Positions 1 through 11,972 of a stretch of 64,000 bases of DNA are shown in pieces. The position numbers and the translations under genes are program-made. This stretch comes from Escallonia rubra (taxonomy: Eukaryota > Streptophyta > Magnoliopsida > Escalloniales > Escalloniaceae). The stretch lies in NCBI GenBank assembly GCA_033065855.1, contig JAVXUO010001558.1, positions 1 to 64,000 of the forward strand, written 5' to 3'. Numbering within the stretch: the stretch's first letter is position 1; every line of letters begins with the position of its first letter. The notes below the pieces were generated by a model. It saw only the letters and a list, made by a program, of their open reading frames with translations, was not told the origin of the DNA and searched no databases.

Positions 1-251
1 GCAAGTTCATTGGTGATTTCAGGGTGTCATATCCTTTTAATCAGGGAATGCAATAACACAAATAGTTTCCTTTGTTTTGGTTCATGAAAAATGTGAAGGA
101 GTTTCATTTTGCAAATTATTTTCTAGAGAATTTGTTCTGTATTCAACCATTATTTTAATTCATCTTTTCTAAGAAAGTAAATACAAAATAAGAAAAGAAT
201 ATCTTTGAACTCTATGCATGATTGTGCAAGACGTAAATGCTCATTGCAGCG
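1..251. other. Left flank of the gypsy element, no gene seen
   Basis: AT-rich sequence with no recognisable coding region. It is the left target flank of the gypsy element. Its last five bases (CAGCG, 247-251) pair with CAGTG at 11232-11236 as a target-site duplication with one mismatch, so this sequence once joined directly to 11237 onward. Confidence 0.6.
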
Positions 252-676
252 TGTTGCTGCTTGAATATTGATCGAGACCACGGCTAGGAAATGCACCTGC
301 AAAACAGAACACGAAGTGACCACCGGGGATGTTCCGGTGGAGGATGCTCCGATGCTAAAGTCAGAACGTCGCTACTAGGGTAGGAATCTGAATAATCGAA
401 AATGGACTGGGTGTTTTTGTATGTGTGTGAACCTGTCTGTGTACCTGAGGATTCGCCCTATATATAGACCGCTTCCAGACTTCCTTCTTCTTTAGAATTC
501 TTTTCTGATTGATCCTTTTGTAGAAGAGTCGTACTAGGATTCTTCTATTAGTGCATGAGTCCTAACCAATCTCTATCTGCTCTCTGAAGTTTATCCGATA
601 TGAGTCTGTTAGCCCACTCAGAACTGGCTACGCCACGTGTCACCAGTTGGCTGGGCGGATATATTTAGCTATATCA
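252..676 (-). repeat. 3' LTR of the gypsy element
   Basis: A 425-bp LTR nearly identical to 10805-11231. By eye there are about five differences, including a TC indel in a TG-rich run, consistent with a fairly recent insertion. A CTATATATAG motif near 458-467 could serve as a TATA box on either strand. Confidence 0.93.
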
Positions 677-693
677 TAATGCCCCCTGCCTTT
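677..693 (-). other. Polypurine tract of the gypsy element
   Basis: Read on the minus strand, this is a purine-rich run (AAAGGCAGGGGGC followed by ATTA) directly before the 3' LTR. That is the expected site and composition for the primer of plus-strand DNA synthesis, and it fixes the element as minus-oriented. Confidence 0.8.
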
Positions 694-834
694 GACGGTT
701 CCTTCAAGTGAACAGTTAAAGGCATTTAATGCAGAAAGTTGACTAAAAGTAGTTCAGCCACAAATCTTCCATGCCCGTTGTCACTTAGGAATTTCCAAAA
801 CATCACGCTCTTAAATCTTGATTGAGCATCTCAA

Positions 835-1955
835 TTGGATAATCTGCTCGGGAGGCCTGCTCGGGATTTCTGCTCGGGAAGTCTGGTCGGGCTTTCTGTT
901 CGGGAATCCTGGTCAGCCTTTCTGCTCGGGAAGTCTGGTCGGGCTTCCTGTTCAGGAAGTCTGGTCGGGAATCCTGTTCGGGAATCCTGGTCAGCCTTTC
1001 TCCTCGGGAAGTCTGGTCGGGCTTCTGTTCAGGAAGTCTGGTCGGGCTTCCTGTTCGGGAAGGTTGACCAATATTCCTTCTTTGGATGGCAAACGCCCTG
1101 CTCGGGCTTTCCTGCTCGGGCAGTCTGGTCGGCCTTCCTGTTCGGGAATCCTGGTCGGGCTTCCTGCTCGGGAAGGTTGACCAATATTCCTTCTTTGGAT
1201 GGCAAACAAGGAACCCTGCTCGGGCTTCCCTGCTCGGGCAGTCTGGTCGACTTCATGTCTTGAGACTGTTAACCTACGATCTTGCTAAGTCATCCTGGTC
1301 GGGAGCCCTGTTCGGTCTCCTGCTCGGGATGTCTGGACGGGCATCTGGTCGGGCATCAGTCTTGAGACTGTTGAACTTGGTCCTTCAAGTGATCCTGACG
1401 GGAAACCTGTCGGACATCCTGCTCGGGCTGTCTGCTCGGGCATCCTGGTCGGGCTTCAGTCTTGAGACTGTTGACCTAGGACCTTGCTAAGTCATCCTGG
1501 TCGGGAGCCCTGTTCGGTCATCCTGCTCGGGATGTCTGGACGGGCATCCTGGTCGGGCATCAGTCTTGAGACTGTTGACCTTGGTCCTTGCAAGTGATCC
1601 TGGACGGGAAACCTGTTCGGACATCCTGCTCGGGATGTCTGAACGGGCATCCTGGTCGGGCTTCAGTCTTGAGACTGTAGACCTAGGACCTTGCTAAGTC
1701 ATCCTGGTCGGGAGCCCTGTTCGGTCATCCTGCTCGGGATGTCTGGACGGGCATCCTGGTCGGGCTTCAGTCTTGAGACTGTTGACCTTGGTCCTTACAA
1801 GTGATCCTGGTCGGGAGCCCTGTTCGGTCATCCTGCTCGGGATGTCTGAACGGGCATCCTGGTCAGGCTTCAGTCTTGAGACTGTAGACCTAGGATTTAG
1901 CTAAGTCATCCTGGTCGGGAGCCCTGTTCGGTCATCCTGCTCGGGATGGTAGTCC
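835..1955. repeat. CTCGGG-rich tandem array inside the gypsy element
   Basis: Two kinds of tandem repeat. From 838 to about 1250 short units built on CTGGTCGGG, CTGCTCGGG and CTGTTCGGGAA alternate, and one block beginning GGTTGACCAATATTCC occurs twice about 115 bp apart. From about 1253 to 1950 a longer unit recurs seven times, marked by GTCTTGAGACTG near 1255, 1359, 1459, 1563, 1666, 1770 and 1873, a period of 100-104 bp. Frames here are repeat-derived and not credible genes. The array lies upstream of the antisense gene. A single related CTCGG-type stretch occurs near 4930-4960. Confidence 0.9.
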
Positions 1956-2147
1956 GTAGATGCTTCTTGGGAAGAGGGCTCATGATCAGGTTATCAATTG
2001 TGTTGCCACGTGTCAAGTACAACCGTCATTTAGCCGCCAGAACCTAAACGGTTACAATTTCAAATTTCAAAATTTAATGCCCCGGGAATCGCGCGGGACA
2101 CGCGTCTTGAATGCTACCGCCTTTATAGGGGAAGTTATTTCTTCCTC

Positions 2148-2299
2148 CATCTATATATTTGGAGTTCCTCTCCTCATTTGCCCCCTGCTATTCACTTTCC
2201 CTGTTCGGCTTAACTTTGACAAGTAAGTTCTCTTCTCTTCTTCTTGTTCGGCACATATCTATTTCCTTTTAGTAGCTTTCAATATCGTAGCCTTAGAAA
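2148..2299 (+). promoter_or_regulatory. Possible promoter and leader of the antisense gene
   Basis: A TATA-like CTATATATTT near 2150-2159 lies about 145 bases before the ATG at 2300. A perfect donor GTAAGT at 2223-2228 and AG dinucleotides shortly before the ATG would allow a leader intron. Position and motifs are visible; promoter activity is inference. Confidence 0.35.
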
Positions 2300-4297
2300 A
2301 TGTCTTCATCCACTTCAAGTAGTACTTCGTCCTCTTCAAGTAGTTTTTCAGAGAACGATTTAGAGAGTGAGTCGGAGAGTAGGTCATCACAAGTAGGAAC
2401 TTCAACACACTATAGCCAAGTAGGAACTTCAGCTCCCCAAACTAGCACTTCATTTCCCCGTAAAGATGATGCTCTTGGGGATATCAAAGATGAAGCTGAA
2501 GACAAATTTGACGAGGACATTTGGTTTGCCTCAGATGAAAAGAGGAATAAGATGTCAAAAGAGAGCATTGTCGAGCTCTTAAAAGAGTATCCTTTGCCTC
2601 CTCCTTTTTCTGCTCGGGTACCCGCAATCCAAGAGCCTGCCAATTATGGTACAGACTTGGAAACCAGTGTCTATGAAGGCCAGATTAAGTCTGGCTATAG
2701 AATCCCCATGCATCCCTTTGCAGTCGCCTTTTTCAACCACTACAAAATGGCTCCAGGTCAGCTCGTGCCCAACGGGTGGAGGAAACTAGTTGGCTTAATT
2801 TATCTTGTGCAGACCTCAGGGTATCCAGTGACGGTCCATGACTTCATGAGATTATACCTTGAGGTATGCTTTATAAAGAATGTGGCCAAGTGCGATGGCT
2901 GGTATTACATCCATAACCGGATCAGGGTGATCAAGGGGGGTCCCAAATCTAACAAAGGTTGGCACTCCCGATACTTCTTCATTCAGCGGCCAAGCGGCAA
3001 ATGGGAGTTTCCAAGAAAGTGGAATGCTTTCTGTAAAGATTATGAAAAGAAAGGCTTCCTGGCTCCCAACGCTATGACGAAGAAACTGCTTGATCACATA
3101 AAGAGGAGGGGTGTTCTCAATATTGATGAACCTCTTACAGATCAAGAGATGCAGCATGCGGGGCTCATTCCTCCTGCCCCTGCTATGCCTGTTCCTCCAA
3201 CTCCTGTTTTAGAACCTCGAAGAGTTTCGAAGTCTAAAACTCGAGAACTGACGATAGGAACATCAACTTCTAGTACTCCAAGTCTAGGTAGAGTCTGGAG
3301 CCATGTTTATATATTTCTGTCCTTTCTTTTTGTGAACAAGTTATCCAACTCGGTTTCTTTTGTTTTCTTACAGAGATGGCTGGCAAAGGAGATGCTGCAA
3401 AGGGTGACTTTATAGGATTGATGCAAAGGGCATCGAAAGGGAAAAGAAAAGAGAACGCGGGGGAAGGTTCTTCCCCTCTTGTGAAACGGCTTCGCGCACC
3501 TATTCCTCCAGTGTCTCCGCTTGTGGTTGAGGATATCCCCATCGACAAGGATCCAATCTTTCGTCCCCGATGGACCATTAAGAGAGGGGATTCGGGAATG
3601 CCCCACTCACACGTCTCTGCTCAACATTTAGCTCATGGGGTGTTGCCAAGTGATAAACTTATCTTGGAAAACCAGCCTCATGAGGCCTTTGCTATGGCAC
3701 ACGTCCAAGCTGCTTACAACGTAATAATACTTTCTTTACTCTAGTTTTTTTTTTACGTAAACTCTCCCCGTCTTTCTGACACATAATTCGTCTTCATCTC
3801 TCTCTTATTTTCAGGCCTACTGCTATAGCAGCCAAATGCAGGAAAGGTTTTCCATGGCGATGGATGTGGCTCGCACCGCCGAAACCGACAAGAGAGTCGT
3901 TGAAGGCAAAGCTGACAAACTTGACAAAGAGGTCAAGACCCTCAAGGTGGAGAATGCTGATTTGCTCACCAAGCTCGGCCGCCTTGAAAAAAGATGTGAG
4001 AAACTGAAGCATGAAAGGGGCGAGATTGGGAATAAGGCCATCCACGCATTCCTTGATGGTACTGCTGGCGACGAATGGCTTCGGAAGCGGACAGAAGATG
4101 GGCTTTCCATCTTTCAAGAGGGGTTCCAGAAAGCCAAGGAGTTAACCGCGGCCAAATATTCAAACCTTTGCTTGGATGACATTGTGGTGCCCAGCTTTGA
4201 CTCGCCATCGGGTGAAACTGCAGCACCTGTTGAAGCTGAAGATGTTGTTTCTCCTGGGGAGAAAAGTGTCCGATCCGGGAATGCTCCTCCGTCTTAG
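2300..4297 (+). CDS. Spliced antisense gene of the gypsy element, PF04195-like protein
   Basis: Three exons fit one frame: 2300-3287, 3374-3720 and 3815-4297, giving about 605 codons. Introns start GT (3288, 3721) and end AG (3373, 3814), and the phases agree at both joins. The product begins with a Ser-rich tail. Around residues 120-265 there is a domain resembling the plant 'putative gypsy type transposon' family (PF04195), with motifs such as HPFAVAFFNHY and PNGWRKLVG. A Pro-rich linker and a basic patch follow, then a heptad-like Lys/Glu/Leu segment in exon 3 that looks like a coiled coil. No premature stop is seen, although gag-pol of the same element has three. Antisense genes are known in some Tat/Retand elements; the function is not established. 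Exon borders are predicted by eye. Confidence 0.72.
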
Positions 4298-5207
4298 GAC
4301 ATTTTTTGTTTAGTCTCATCTCAGCTTTGTAATTCCTGCCTATGTTCCCTTAGTACTCTTTTGGCCTTCGATGCCTTTGAAGTTGAAACATTTTCTTTTC
4401 CTCATAAAGGGGTTTTACTTTTGCATACTCGTGTTGTGAATGTACCGTCCTTTGTTTTGATTTTGTTTTTGTCTAAAACCTTTACTGGACCATGTTCGGT
4501 AAAGACTTGGGTCTTACCTTGTCCATTTGGGTGATGTACTCCACGTTAACCTCTCTAGAGAGAGGACATAGAGCTGTGCACACAAGTGGTTGCATGTGCA
4601 AGATGTTTGACTGTCCCTTTGAGGGGTGGTCACCACTCCTGTGGAGGGTGTTAGTTTTGTACAAGTGTGTTCTTTAACTTGAGCTAACCACATCATGCTT
4701 GCGTTTTACTTTGACGCGAACCCTTATCGTCGACTAAGGGCTGGCAAAGAAGCCTCGCACTCACGCTCGGCTAAGTTTCGAATTAACAAAACAGGGTAGG
4801 GCGACGAACTCCCACTTGGTTTTGCCGTTTCTCGGGCTAGAACTAAAGCTAGACCGTGTTAGGTAAGACTTGTGTCATACCTTATCACTGGGTGATATTT
4901 TGCTTGGGCAACATTCGCTGTTTTTCGTAGACAAGCAGTCTGTTCGGGCAGTCTGCTCGGATATTAGATGTCTATCGTTCTTGAGAACATAACTATCATT
5001 AGTTAAAGTGGCCAGTGATTGATATGCTAATGTAAGCAATTGGTCTTTCTCACAGTAATGAAGATGTATAGATAGACGAAATGAAATGCTTCAAAGCATA
5101 GTTGAATTTCATTATAACTGAAACACTTCTTCTTTACATCCAACTATGCTTTTATGCTACTTCCCCCCAAAATAATAAGAAGAATGTTTTCGCTTTCCCT
5201 TAAGAAT
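4298..5207. other. Spacer between the antisense gene and the pol end
   Basis: No convincing gene. It would hold the 3' untranslated regions of two convergent transcripts: the antisense gene from the left and gag-pol from the right. A short CTCGG motif near 4940 echoes the tandem array. Confidence 0.5.
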
Positions 5208-8200
5208 TTACTGGTAGTATTTCCTCAAGTTGTCAGCATTCCATGTTCGCGGGATCGCTTCTCCTGAAAGTGTTTCCAATGAATAAGCGCCTAGCCTAAG
5301 CACTTTCGATATCTTATAAGGTCCTTCCCAATTTGGGGACAGCTTCCCCACAGCGGCCTTTGGGTTTGAAACTTCCAGTTTTCTGAGGACAGGATCTCCG
5401 ACTCTGAACATCCTCACTCGGACCTTTCGATTGTAGAATCTCGCAACTCGTTGTTTCGTTGATATCATCCGATCTAAGGCTTGAGCTCGCACATCATCTA
5501 ATAGATCTAAATTCCCTCTGAGATTCTCTTCATTTTCTTTCTCTGAGAAATGTAACACTCAAACCGTGGGGAGGCCCACTTCTACTGGTAGCAGCGCCTC
5601 GGTACCAAAAGATAGAAGGAATGGTGTTTCACCTGTCACAGAATGAGGTGTTGTGCGGTATGCCCAAAGTACTTTAGGAAGCTCATCAACCCATGCCCCC
5701 TTTGCATCATCTAACTTTCTTTTCAACCCTTGAAGAATTGAACGATTCATGTTCTCTGTCTGCCCATTGGATTGGGGGTGAGCAACCGATGTAAAACGGA
5801 GATCAATAGAGAGACCTTCACAAAATCTTCGAAAGTTGGAATTGTCAAATTGCTTTCCGTTATCTGTGATTAGGATCTTCGGCACCCCAAAGCGGCAAAC
5901 AACGTTCTTCCAGAAGAACTCTTCGCATTTCGATGCTGTTATAGTGGCCAATGATTCGGCCTCAGCCCATTTCGTGAAGTAGTCGATGGCGACTATCACA
6001 AAACGCCTTTGTCCAGTGGCCACCGGGAATGGGCCCAAAATATCCATTCCCCACATTGCAAACGGAATTGGGGAAGTCAAGATACTAAGTGGTGCTGCCG
6101 GCGTGTGTGTCAGCGGAGCAAATTTTTGACAACGATCACACTTTTTTGTAAATTTGATCGCTTCTTTCTGCATACCTGGCCAATAATAACCTTGCCGCAA
6201 GATTTTGTGGGCCAGGTTTCTTCCCCCCAAGTGTTGTCCGCAAATCCCTTCGTGGACTTCTTATAACGCATAATCTGCCTCTCTAGGGCTTAAGCACTTT
6301 AGGTATGGCAGACTGAAAGACTTTTTATACAGTACCCCGTCTACCAGGGCAAACCGAACAGCTTTAGCACGTAAATTGCGAGCTCCGCTTTTTTCTGACG
6401 GTAATATTCCTGAGACAAGGTACTGAATAATTGGGTCCATCCAGCAAGGTTCCTCTTCTATCACATTGACCTCCTTTGAGATCTGGATACTTCTTTCTTG
6501 GAGGAATTCAATGTATACCGCTCTGTTTAATTCTGAAATGTCTTCGGAAGTCAGTCTTGACAGTGAGTCTGCTTGGGCATTTTGGTCTCGTGGTATGTGG
6601 CGGATGGCGAAATTTTTGAACAAAGCGGCTTCCGTTTTCACAGCTTGGAGGTACTGGGCCATTCTCTCATCTTTTGCCCCATATTCTCCCGAGATATGGT
6701 TCACAATTAATTGAGAATCACTATGGACGGAAAGAGAGTCAACTTTGAGAGAGTGTGCCAACCTTATTCCCGCTAGGAGTGCCTCGTATTCAGCTTCATT
6801 GTTTGATGCCTGGAAATTGAAGCGAAGGGCGTACTCGATCACAAACTTTTCGGGGCTGATTAATATAAGCCCGGCTCCGCTACTTCCCACCTTGGAAGAG
6901 CCATCAACATAAAGGAGCCAAGGATCCGAAGCTTCTGAAAGGACCAGATTCGGGGGGTTCTCTGGTATTGTGCATTCGAGAACAAAATCTGATAAGGCTT
7001 GAGCCTTAATTGCTGTACGGGGTTGATACCGAATATCGAACTCGCCTAGTTCCACGGACCAGTTTACTAGTCTTCCCGACGCATCAGGATTTTGTAGAAC
7101 TTTACTCAATGGTTGATCTGTCAACACGATGATGGTGTGTGACTGAAAATATGGTCTCAATTTCCTTGCCGATATGATAAGAGCTAGGGCTACCTTATCT
7201 ATTCGGGGGTACCTGGTTTCTACGTCTTGTAGGACCTTGCTTACGTAGTAAACAGGTCTTTGCTTGCCCTCTTCCTCTCGGATTAAGACCGTGCTTACCG
7301 CTACCTCACTAACCGGCAGGTATAAGAATAAGCTTTCACCAGTAACCGGTTTGGTAAGGAGCGGCGGGGACGACAAGTATTGCTTCAATTCTTCAAACGA
7401 TCTCTGGCATTCTTCAGTCCACTCGAAGTCCCTTGCCTTCCTGATAGCTTTGAAAAAGGGGAGGCATTTTTCGGCGGACTTGGACATGAACCTTCCCAAA
7501 GCCGCCACTCTTCCTGTAAGCTCCTGGACCTGCTTAATTGTCTTAGGCGACTTCATGGCATGAATAGCGCATATCTTCTCTGGATTTGCTTCTATACCCC
7601 GTTGCGATACCATGAATCCTAAGAATTTCCCTGACGCTACACCAAACGCACAATTGAGCGGGTTTAGTTTCATGTTATAGGCCCTTAGGATGTCGAAGGT
7701 TTCCTTGAGGTCCTCCACATGAGCCTCGGCTTCCTCACTCTTGACTAGCATGTCATCCACGTACACCTCCATATTTCTCCCAATTAAATCATGGAAGATC
7801 ATGTTAACAAGGCGCTGATAAGTTGCCCCCGCATTCTTGAGTCCGAAAGGCATGACTTTGTAACAGTACATCCCACGTTCTGTAATGAAGGAAGTTTTGG
7901 GGATGTTATCTACACACATCTTTATCTGATTGTATCCTGAGTATGCATCCATAAAACTCAACAATTTATGACCCGAGGTAGCATCGATCAAAATATCAAT
8001 ACGTGGTAACGGGTAACTGTCCTTTGGGCAGGCCTTGTTGAGGTCCGTGAAATCAATGCATATTCGCCACCGGTCGCTCGACTTGGGTACCATCACGACG
8101 TTGGCGATCCAATCTGGGTATGATATCTCTTCAATGAATCCGGCTGCCAACAATTTTTCAACTTCCTCTTCGATTTTAACTTGTCTCTCCGGAGCGAATG

Positions 8201-10772
8201 TCCTCTTCTTTTGCTTGACTGGCTTCTTACCAGGGTCAACGTTCAATTTGTGGGTGATCACCTTAGGATCAATCCCAGGCATATCGGATGCCGTCCAAGC
8301 GAAGATATCTGAGTAGCTCCTTAATAAATCCACAAGCTTGAGCTTGAGGCTGTCCGACAGACCGGTTCCTACCCTTACTGTCTTATCTGGAATTCCTGGA
8401 TATAGCTCAATATGAGTGAGGTCTTCAGCGGGCTTACCTCTCTCGATTTTAGTCTCATCCCTCAGATCTTCTATCATGAGGGTTTCATTGGCTCTATTTC
8501 GGCATGATGCCATGTAGCACTGCCGAGCCACCACTTGATCTCCCTTGACTTCCCCTACTCCATTCTCCGTAGGGAATTTCATCTTCATGTGGTACGTAGA
8601 TACCACAGCTTTTAATTGGTTCAACGCTGTTCGGCCCAAAATTGCATTATAGGCCGAAGGGATGCGTACTACTATGAAGTCTAGCATCAACTTTGCTTGT
8701 GTTGGAGGGTCTCCCACAATGACGGGCAGTGCAATAATTCCCTCGCAAGCAACCGGATGGTTAGAGAAGCCGTAGAGGGGCGTCTCAATCCTCCGTAAGC
8801 GGTCAGCTGGTATATTCATCTTTTGGAAAGCTTCATAGAAAAGTATTTCCGCCGAGCTCCCGTTGTCAACGAGAATCCTTTTCATGTCGAAGTTTTCCAC
8901 TCGGAGTGTGATAACTAGAGGGTCATCATGGGGTATTCTAGTATCACCCACGTCGTTATCGGAGAAGGATATTGTGGGGGCTGGTTCAATCTTCTGCTTT
9001 TTGGTCGATGGTCCCATAGTTGTGAAGATTTCCCTTGCGTAGGCTTTTCTTCCTTGTCCAGAAGAGCCTCCTGCGGCTATTCCCCCCGAGATGGTATTTA
9101 TGACTCCCGCATTCTCTTGCACATCTTCTTTTCCCCCTAAAGGAGTGACTTCCCTCTTTTCATTCCTTCTATTGACATATCCACGCAAATGTCCGCGTTT
9201 GATAAGGGCTTCTATTGCACGCTTGAGCGATTCACAATTGTCGGTGGTGTGACCATGATCATTGTGGTAACGGCACCACAAGTTTTTATCTCTCTTGCTA
9301 GGCGGCGACCTCATCTTCTCTGGCCTTTCCAGCATCTCCTTATCTTTTATTTCATGGAGAATCTGAGACGGCCTTGCAGTTAATGGTGTCAAATTCTTCA
9401 TGTCTAACATCTCTTTGGGACGCCTTTCATCCCTTCTTGATCGCTTAGAACTCTGCCCAACTCTTGGACTATCTTCGCGAGTTCTCTTGTCTTGATCATG
9501 TCCATTGTCTCCTCGCTGTCCATTGTGGGTCTCCAAATATTCTTCAGCCTGGATATACTTATTGGCTTTATCCAGCAAGGCGCTCATGTTTCCTGGAGGG
9601 CTTTTATTTACTGCGAACGCGAATTTGGACGTAGGACGAAGCCCTCGCATAAAAGCCGTGTACTTTACTGATTCATCCAGGTTATCTATTTCCAAAGTTG
9701 CCGCATTGAAACGTCCCAAATATCGCGACAATGGCTCATTTCTTTCTTGGACCACATTGAGAAGACTGGCCGAATTCTTTCTCCGAGTTCGGCTGCTTAC
9801 AAAATGCTTTTGGAACAAGTCTGATAACTGGTTGAAGGAATGGATGGACCTGGGTCGTAGGGACTTGAACCATGCATGTGCTGCTTTCCTCAAAGTAGTT
9901 GGGAATGCTCGGCACATGACAGCATCTGAGACCTGGAGAAGTAACATATTCGTTTGAAATTGATAGACATGCTCTCCAGGATCTCCGCTTCCATCATATA
10001 GGTCGCACTGTGGCATCCGAAAATTTGGAGGAAGCTTCGCCTTCTCTATACTTTTGGATAGGGGGTATCCAGAATCTTCCCTTGGGGGAGCAGAATCCTC
10101 TGGGGAGGATTTGGAGATGGCTTTGTGACAAGGTCGCCCTTGTGGGCGTACTTTCCATGTGGGTGTATGGATCTGTCCTTGAGGACAGTGCCTTTGGACT
10201 GCGCATCTTCGACCTAGATTGTCACTGCCTACCACAGGAGGCGAGTTTGTGCTGTCCTCAAGTGACTCCTCACGTCGAAAACGTGAACCACTTCTGGTAA
10301 CATGTTTCTCACTTTCTTGCCCTGGCTGATAGTCAGGATCCGTCTCTGATCTATTCTTTCTCCCATAACTGGACCTTGAGGTCAGTCTGAGACGGAGGTC
10401 GCTCGGATCGAGATGTGTATGATTAGCAGAGGTTGCGGGGACCACCCTTTCGAGCTGCTTCTGTAGAGTGGTTACCACGTCCTTAAGTTCATGAACTTCT
10501 CTGGTCAGCTCAGCATTTGGAGTGTCAAACAGCCTCCGGGTTAGGTGATGACGCAGGTCTCCTCTTTTTAAAGGTGGGGTTAGAGAACGAGTCCCCTAGG
10601 AGCTTTCAGTCATTCTTGGGGTGACTGAAGTCACGTTAATGCAGTCATTACTGGAATATCGTTGGGAAGGTGTTGACCGTCGCCCTCTTCGGCGGGAGCC
10701 GCTTGATCTTGTTCGCCTATTCTGGACGGAGCGACTGACCGGAGTGTTATTTGAAGATGATTGTCTAGCCAT
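5208..10772 (-). pseudogene. gag-pol: gag-pol of the Tat/Retand gypsy element, three in-frame stops
   Basis: One frame runs from the ATG at 10772 to the stop at 5208, about 1855 codons. It is broken by TAG at 10598-10596, TAA at 6263-6261 and TGA at 5561-5559; sequence on both sides of each stop stays in the same frame. Domains counted from the codon at 10478: retrotransposon gag about 150-330; a CRYHNDHGHTTDNC knuckle near 402; aspartic protease with VDNGSS near 537; reverse transcriptase about 745-950 with YVDD near 906; RNase H about 1040-1170; a second RNase H with YVDGSS near 1190. After the TAA come the integrase zinc-binding CDRC and the core (MDILGPF, TDNGKQF, SNGQTEN). No chromodomain is seen. 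The TGA could be a C-to-T change in CGA. Confidence 0.93.
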
Positions 10773-10783
10773 GTTCTCTCTCG

Positions 10784-10803
10784 GTCCCACGGATGGCGCC
10801 AAA
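10784..10803 (-). other. Primer-binding site of the gypsy element
   Basis: On the minus strand, next to the 5' LTR, the sequence starts TGGCGCCATCCGTGGG. The TGGCGCC start fits pairing with a tRNA 3' end of the GGCGCCA type, as in tRNA-Arg or tRNA-Asp primers reported for Tat elements. The exact tRNA is not settled from sequence alone. Confidence 0.75.
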
Positions 10804-10804
10804 A

Positions 10805-11231
10805 TGTTACTGCTTGAATATTGATCGAGACCACGGCTAGAAAATGCACCTGCAAAACAGAACACGAAGTGACCACCGGGGATGTTCCGGTGGAGGATGC
10901 TCCGATGCTAAAGTCAGAACGTCGCTACTAGGGTAGGAATCTGAATAATCGAAAATGGACTGGGTGTTTTTGTATGTCTGTGTGAACCTGTCTGTGTACC
11001 TGAGGATTCGCCCTATATATAGACCGCTTCCAGACTTCTTTCTTCTTTAGAATTCTTTTCTGATTGATCCTTTTGTAGAAGAGTCGTACTAGGATTCTTC
11101 TATTAGTGCATGAGTCCTAACCAATCTCTATCTGCTCTCTGAAGTTTATCCGATATGAGTCTGTTAGCCCACTCAGAACTGGCTACGCCACGTGTCACCA
11201 GTTGGCTGGGCAGATATATTTAGCTATATCA
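10805..11231 (-). repeat. 5' LTR of the gypsy element
   Basis: A 427-bp copy of the LTR at 252-676. It starts TGTTACTGC and ends ATATCA. It is followed by CAGTG, the partner of CAGCG before the left LTR. Confidence 0.93.
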
Positions 11232-11236
11232 CAGTG

Positions 11237-11623
11237 CATACACATGTAACCTCCCAATATAAATGCGCAAATATTGCAAGTGAATCCGATGGTACCTCAT
11301 AGTCACATTCCGAAATGTTACAAAATGTTTTTGGTTCATTATGCACATTCACAACCTTCCTAAAACTTATTTGTTGCCTTAAGATAAGACTCTATCACAA
11401 TAAATGTTTAAAAGAAGTGTTGGGTAAGCCATATGTGTTGCAATATGTGTTCACGAAACACATATGGCTTAATACATTGTTCAGTTTACTTTGAACCTAT
11501 GGAGTGCGGACAACCTATTGGGTAAGTTTCAAAGATACGATCTCAGCCCACATGTGATTAAGATAAATTCTTACATTTTGTTGGATTGCATGTCCACCAA
11601 AATAAAAACAATCTATATCTATA
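11237..11623. other. Flank between the gypsy element and the Helitron, no gene seen
   Basis: No coding region recognised. The stretch around 11494-11580 (GCGGACAACCTATTGGG and following) resembles 32894-32960, suggesting an old dispersed repeat. Confidence 0.4.
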
Positions 11624-11912
11624 TCTATACTACCTATAAAAGTACGAATCTTGTAAATCTTTTAATTCCACTTTTGCCATTCGTTAATCACTCTAATAAC
11701 AATCCTACCCTTTAATAATTACTACTCCATTATTACCCTACCCTTTCATAAATGCTCCACCATTATTACTCTATCATTTTCATAAATACTACTGTTAATT
11801 ACTAATTGTGTAATCATTTTGGGTTTTACCCTCCGTCAGTTATTCCAATAACAACTTTACATTTCCTAATCTAAACCAACATTGACATATTGAGAAATAA
11901 AATGTATAGTTG

Positions 11913-11972
<60 letters not shown>

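Larger units (their letters stand above)
252..11231 (-). mobile_element. Tat/Retand-type Ty3/gypsy LTR retrotransposon
   Basis: A structurally complete LTR retrotransposon read on the minus strand. In order: 5' LTR (11231-10805), PBS, one gag-pol frame (10772-5208), a spacer, an antisense gene (2300-4297, plus strand), a tandem array, a PPT and the 3' LTR (676-252). The second, archaeal-type RNase H after the ordinary RNase H, the gag knuckle, the absence of a chromodomain and the extra gene near the 3' LTR fit the Tat lineage (Retand/Ogre relatives). The LTRs start TGTT and end ATCA. Five bases on each side match 4 of 5. Three stop codons in gag-pol mean this copy cannot make full polyproteins without readthrough or help in trans. 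Confidence 0.93.

Noticed and set aside
818..1490. Open frames of 120-142 codons in the CTCGGG array on both strands
   Set aside because: They are direct products of the tandem repeat and have repeat-like protein sequence with no domain.
838..1955. CRISPR-like array
   Set aside because: Units are tandem without unique spacers, inside a plant retrotransposon.
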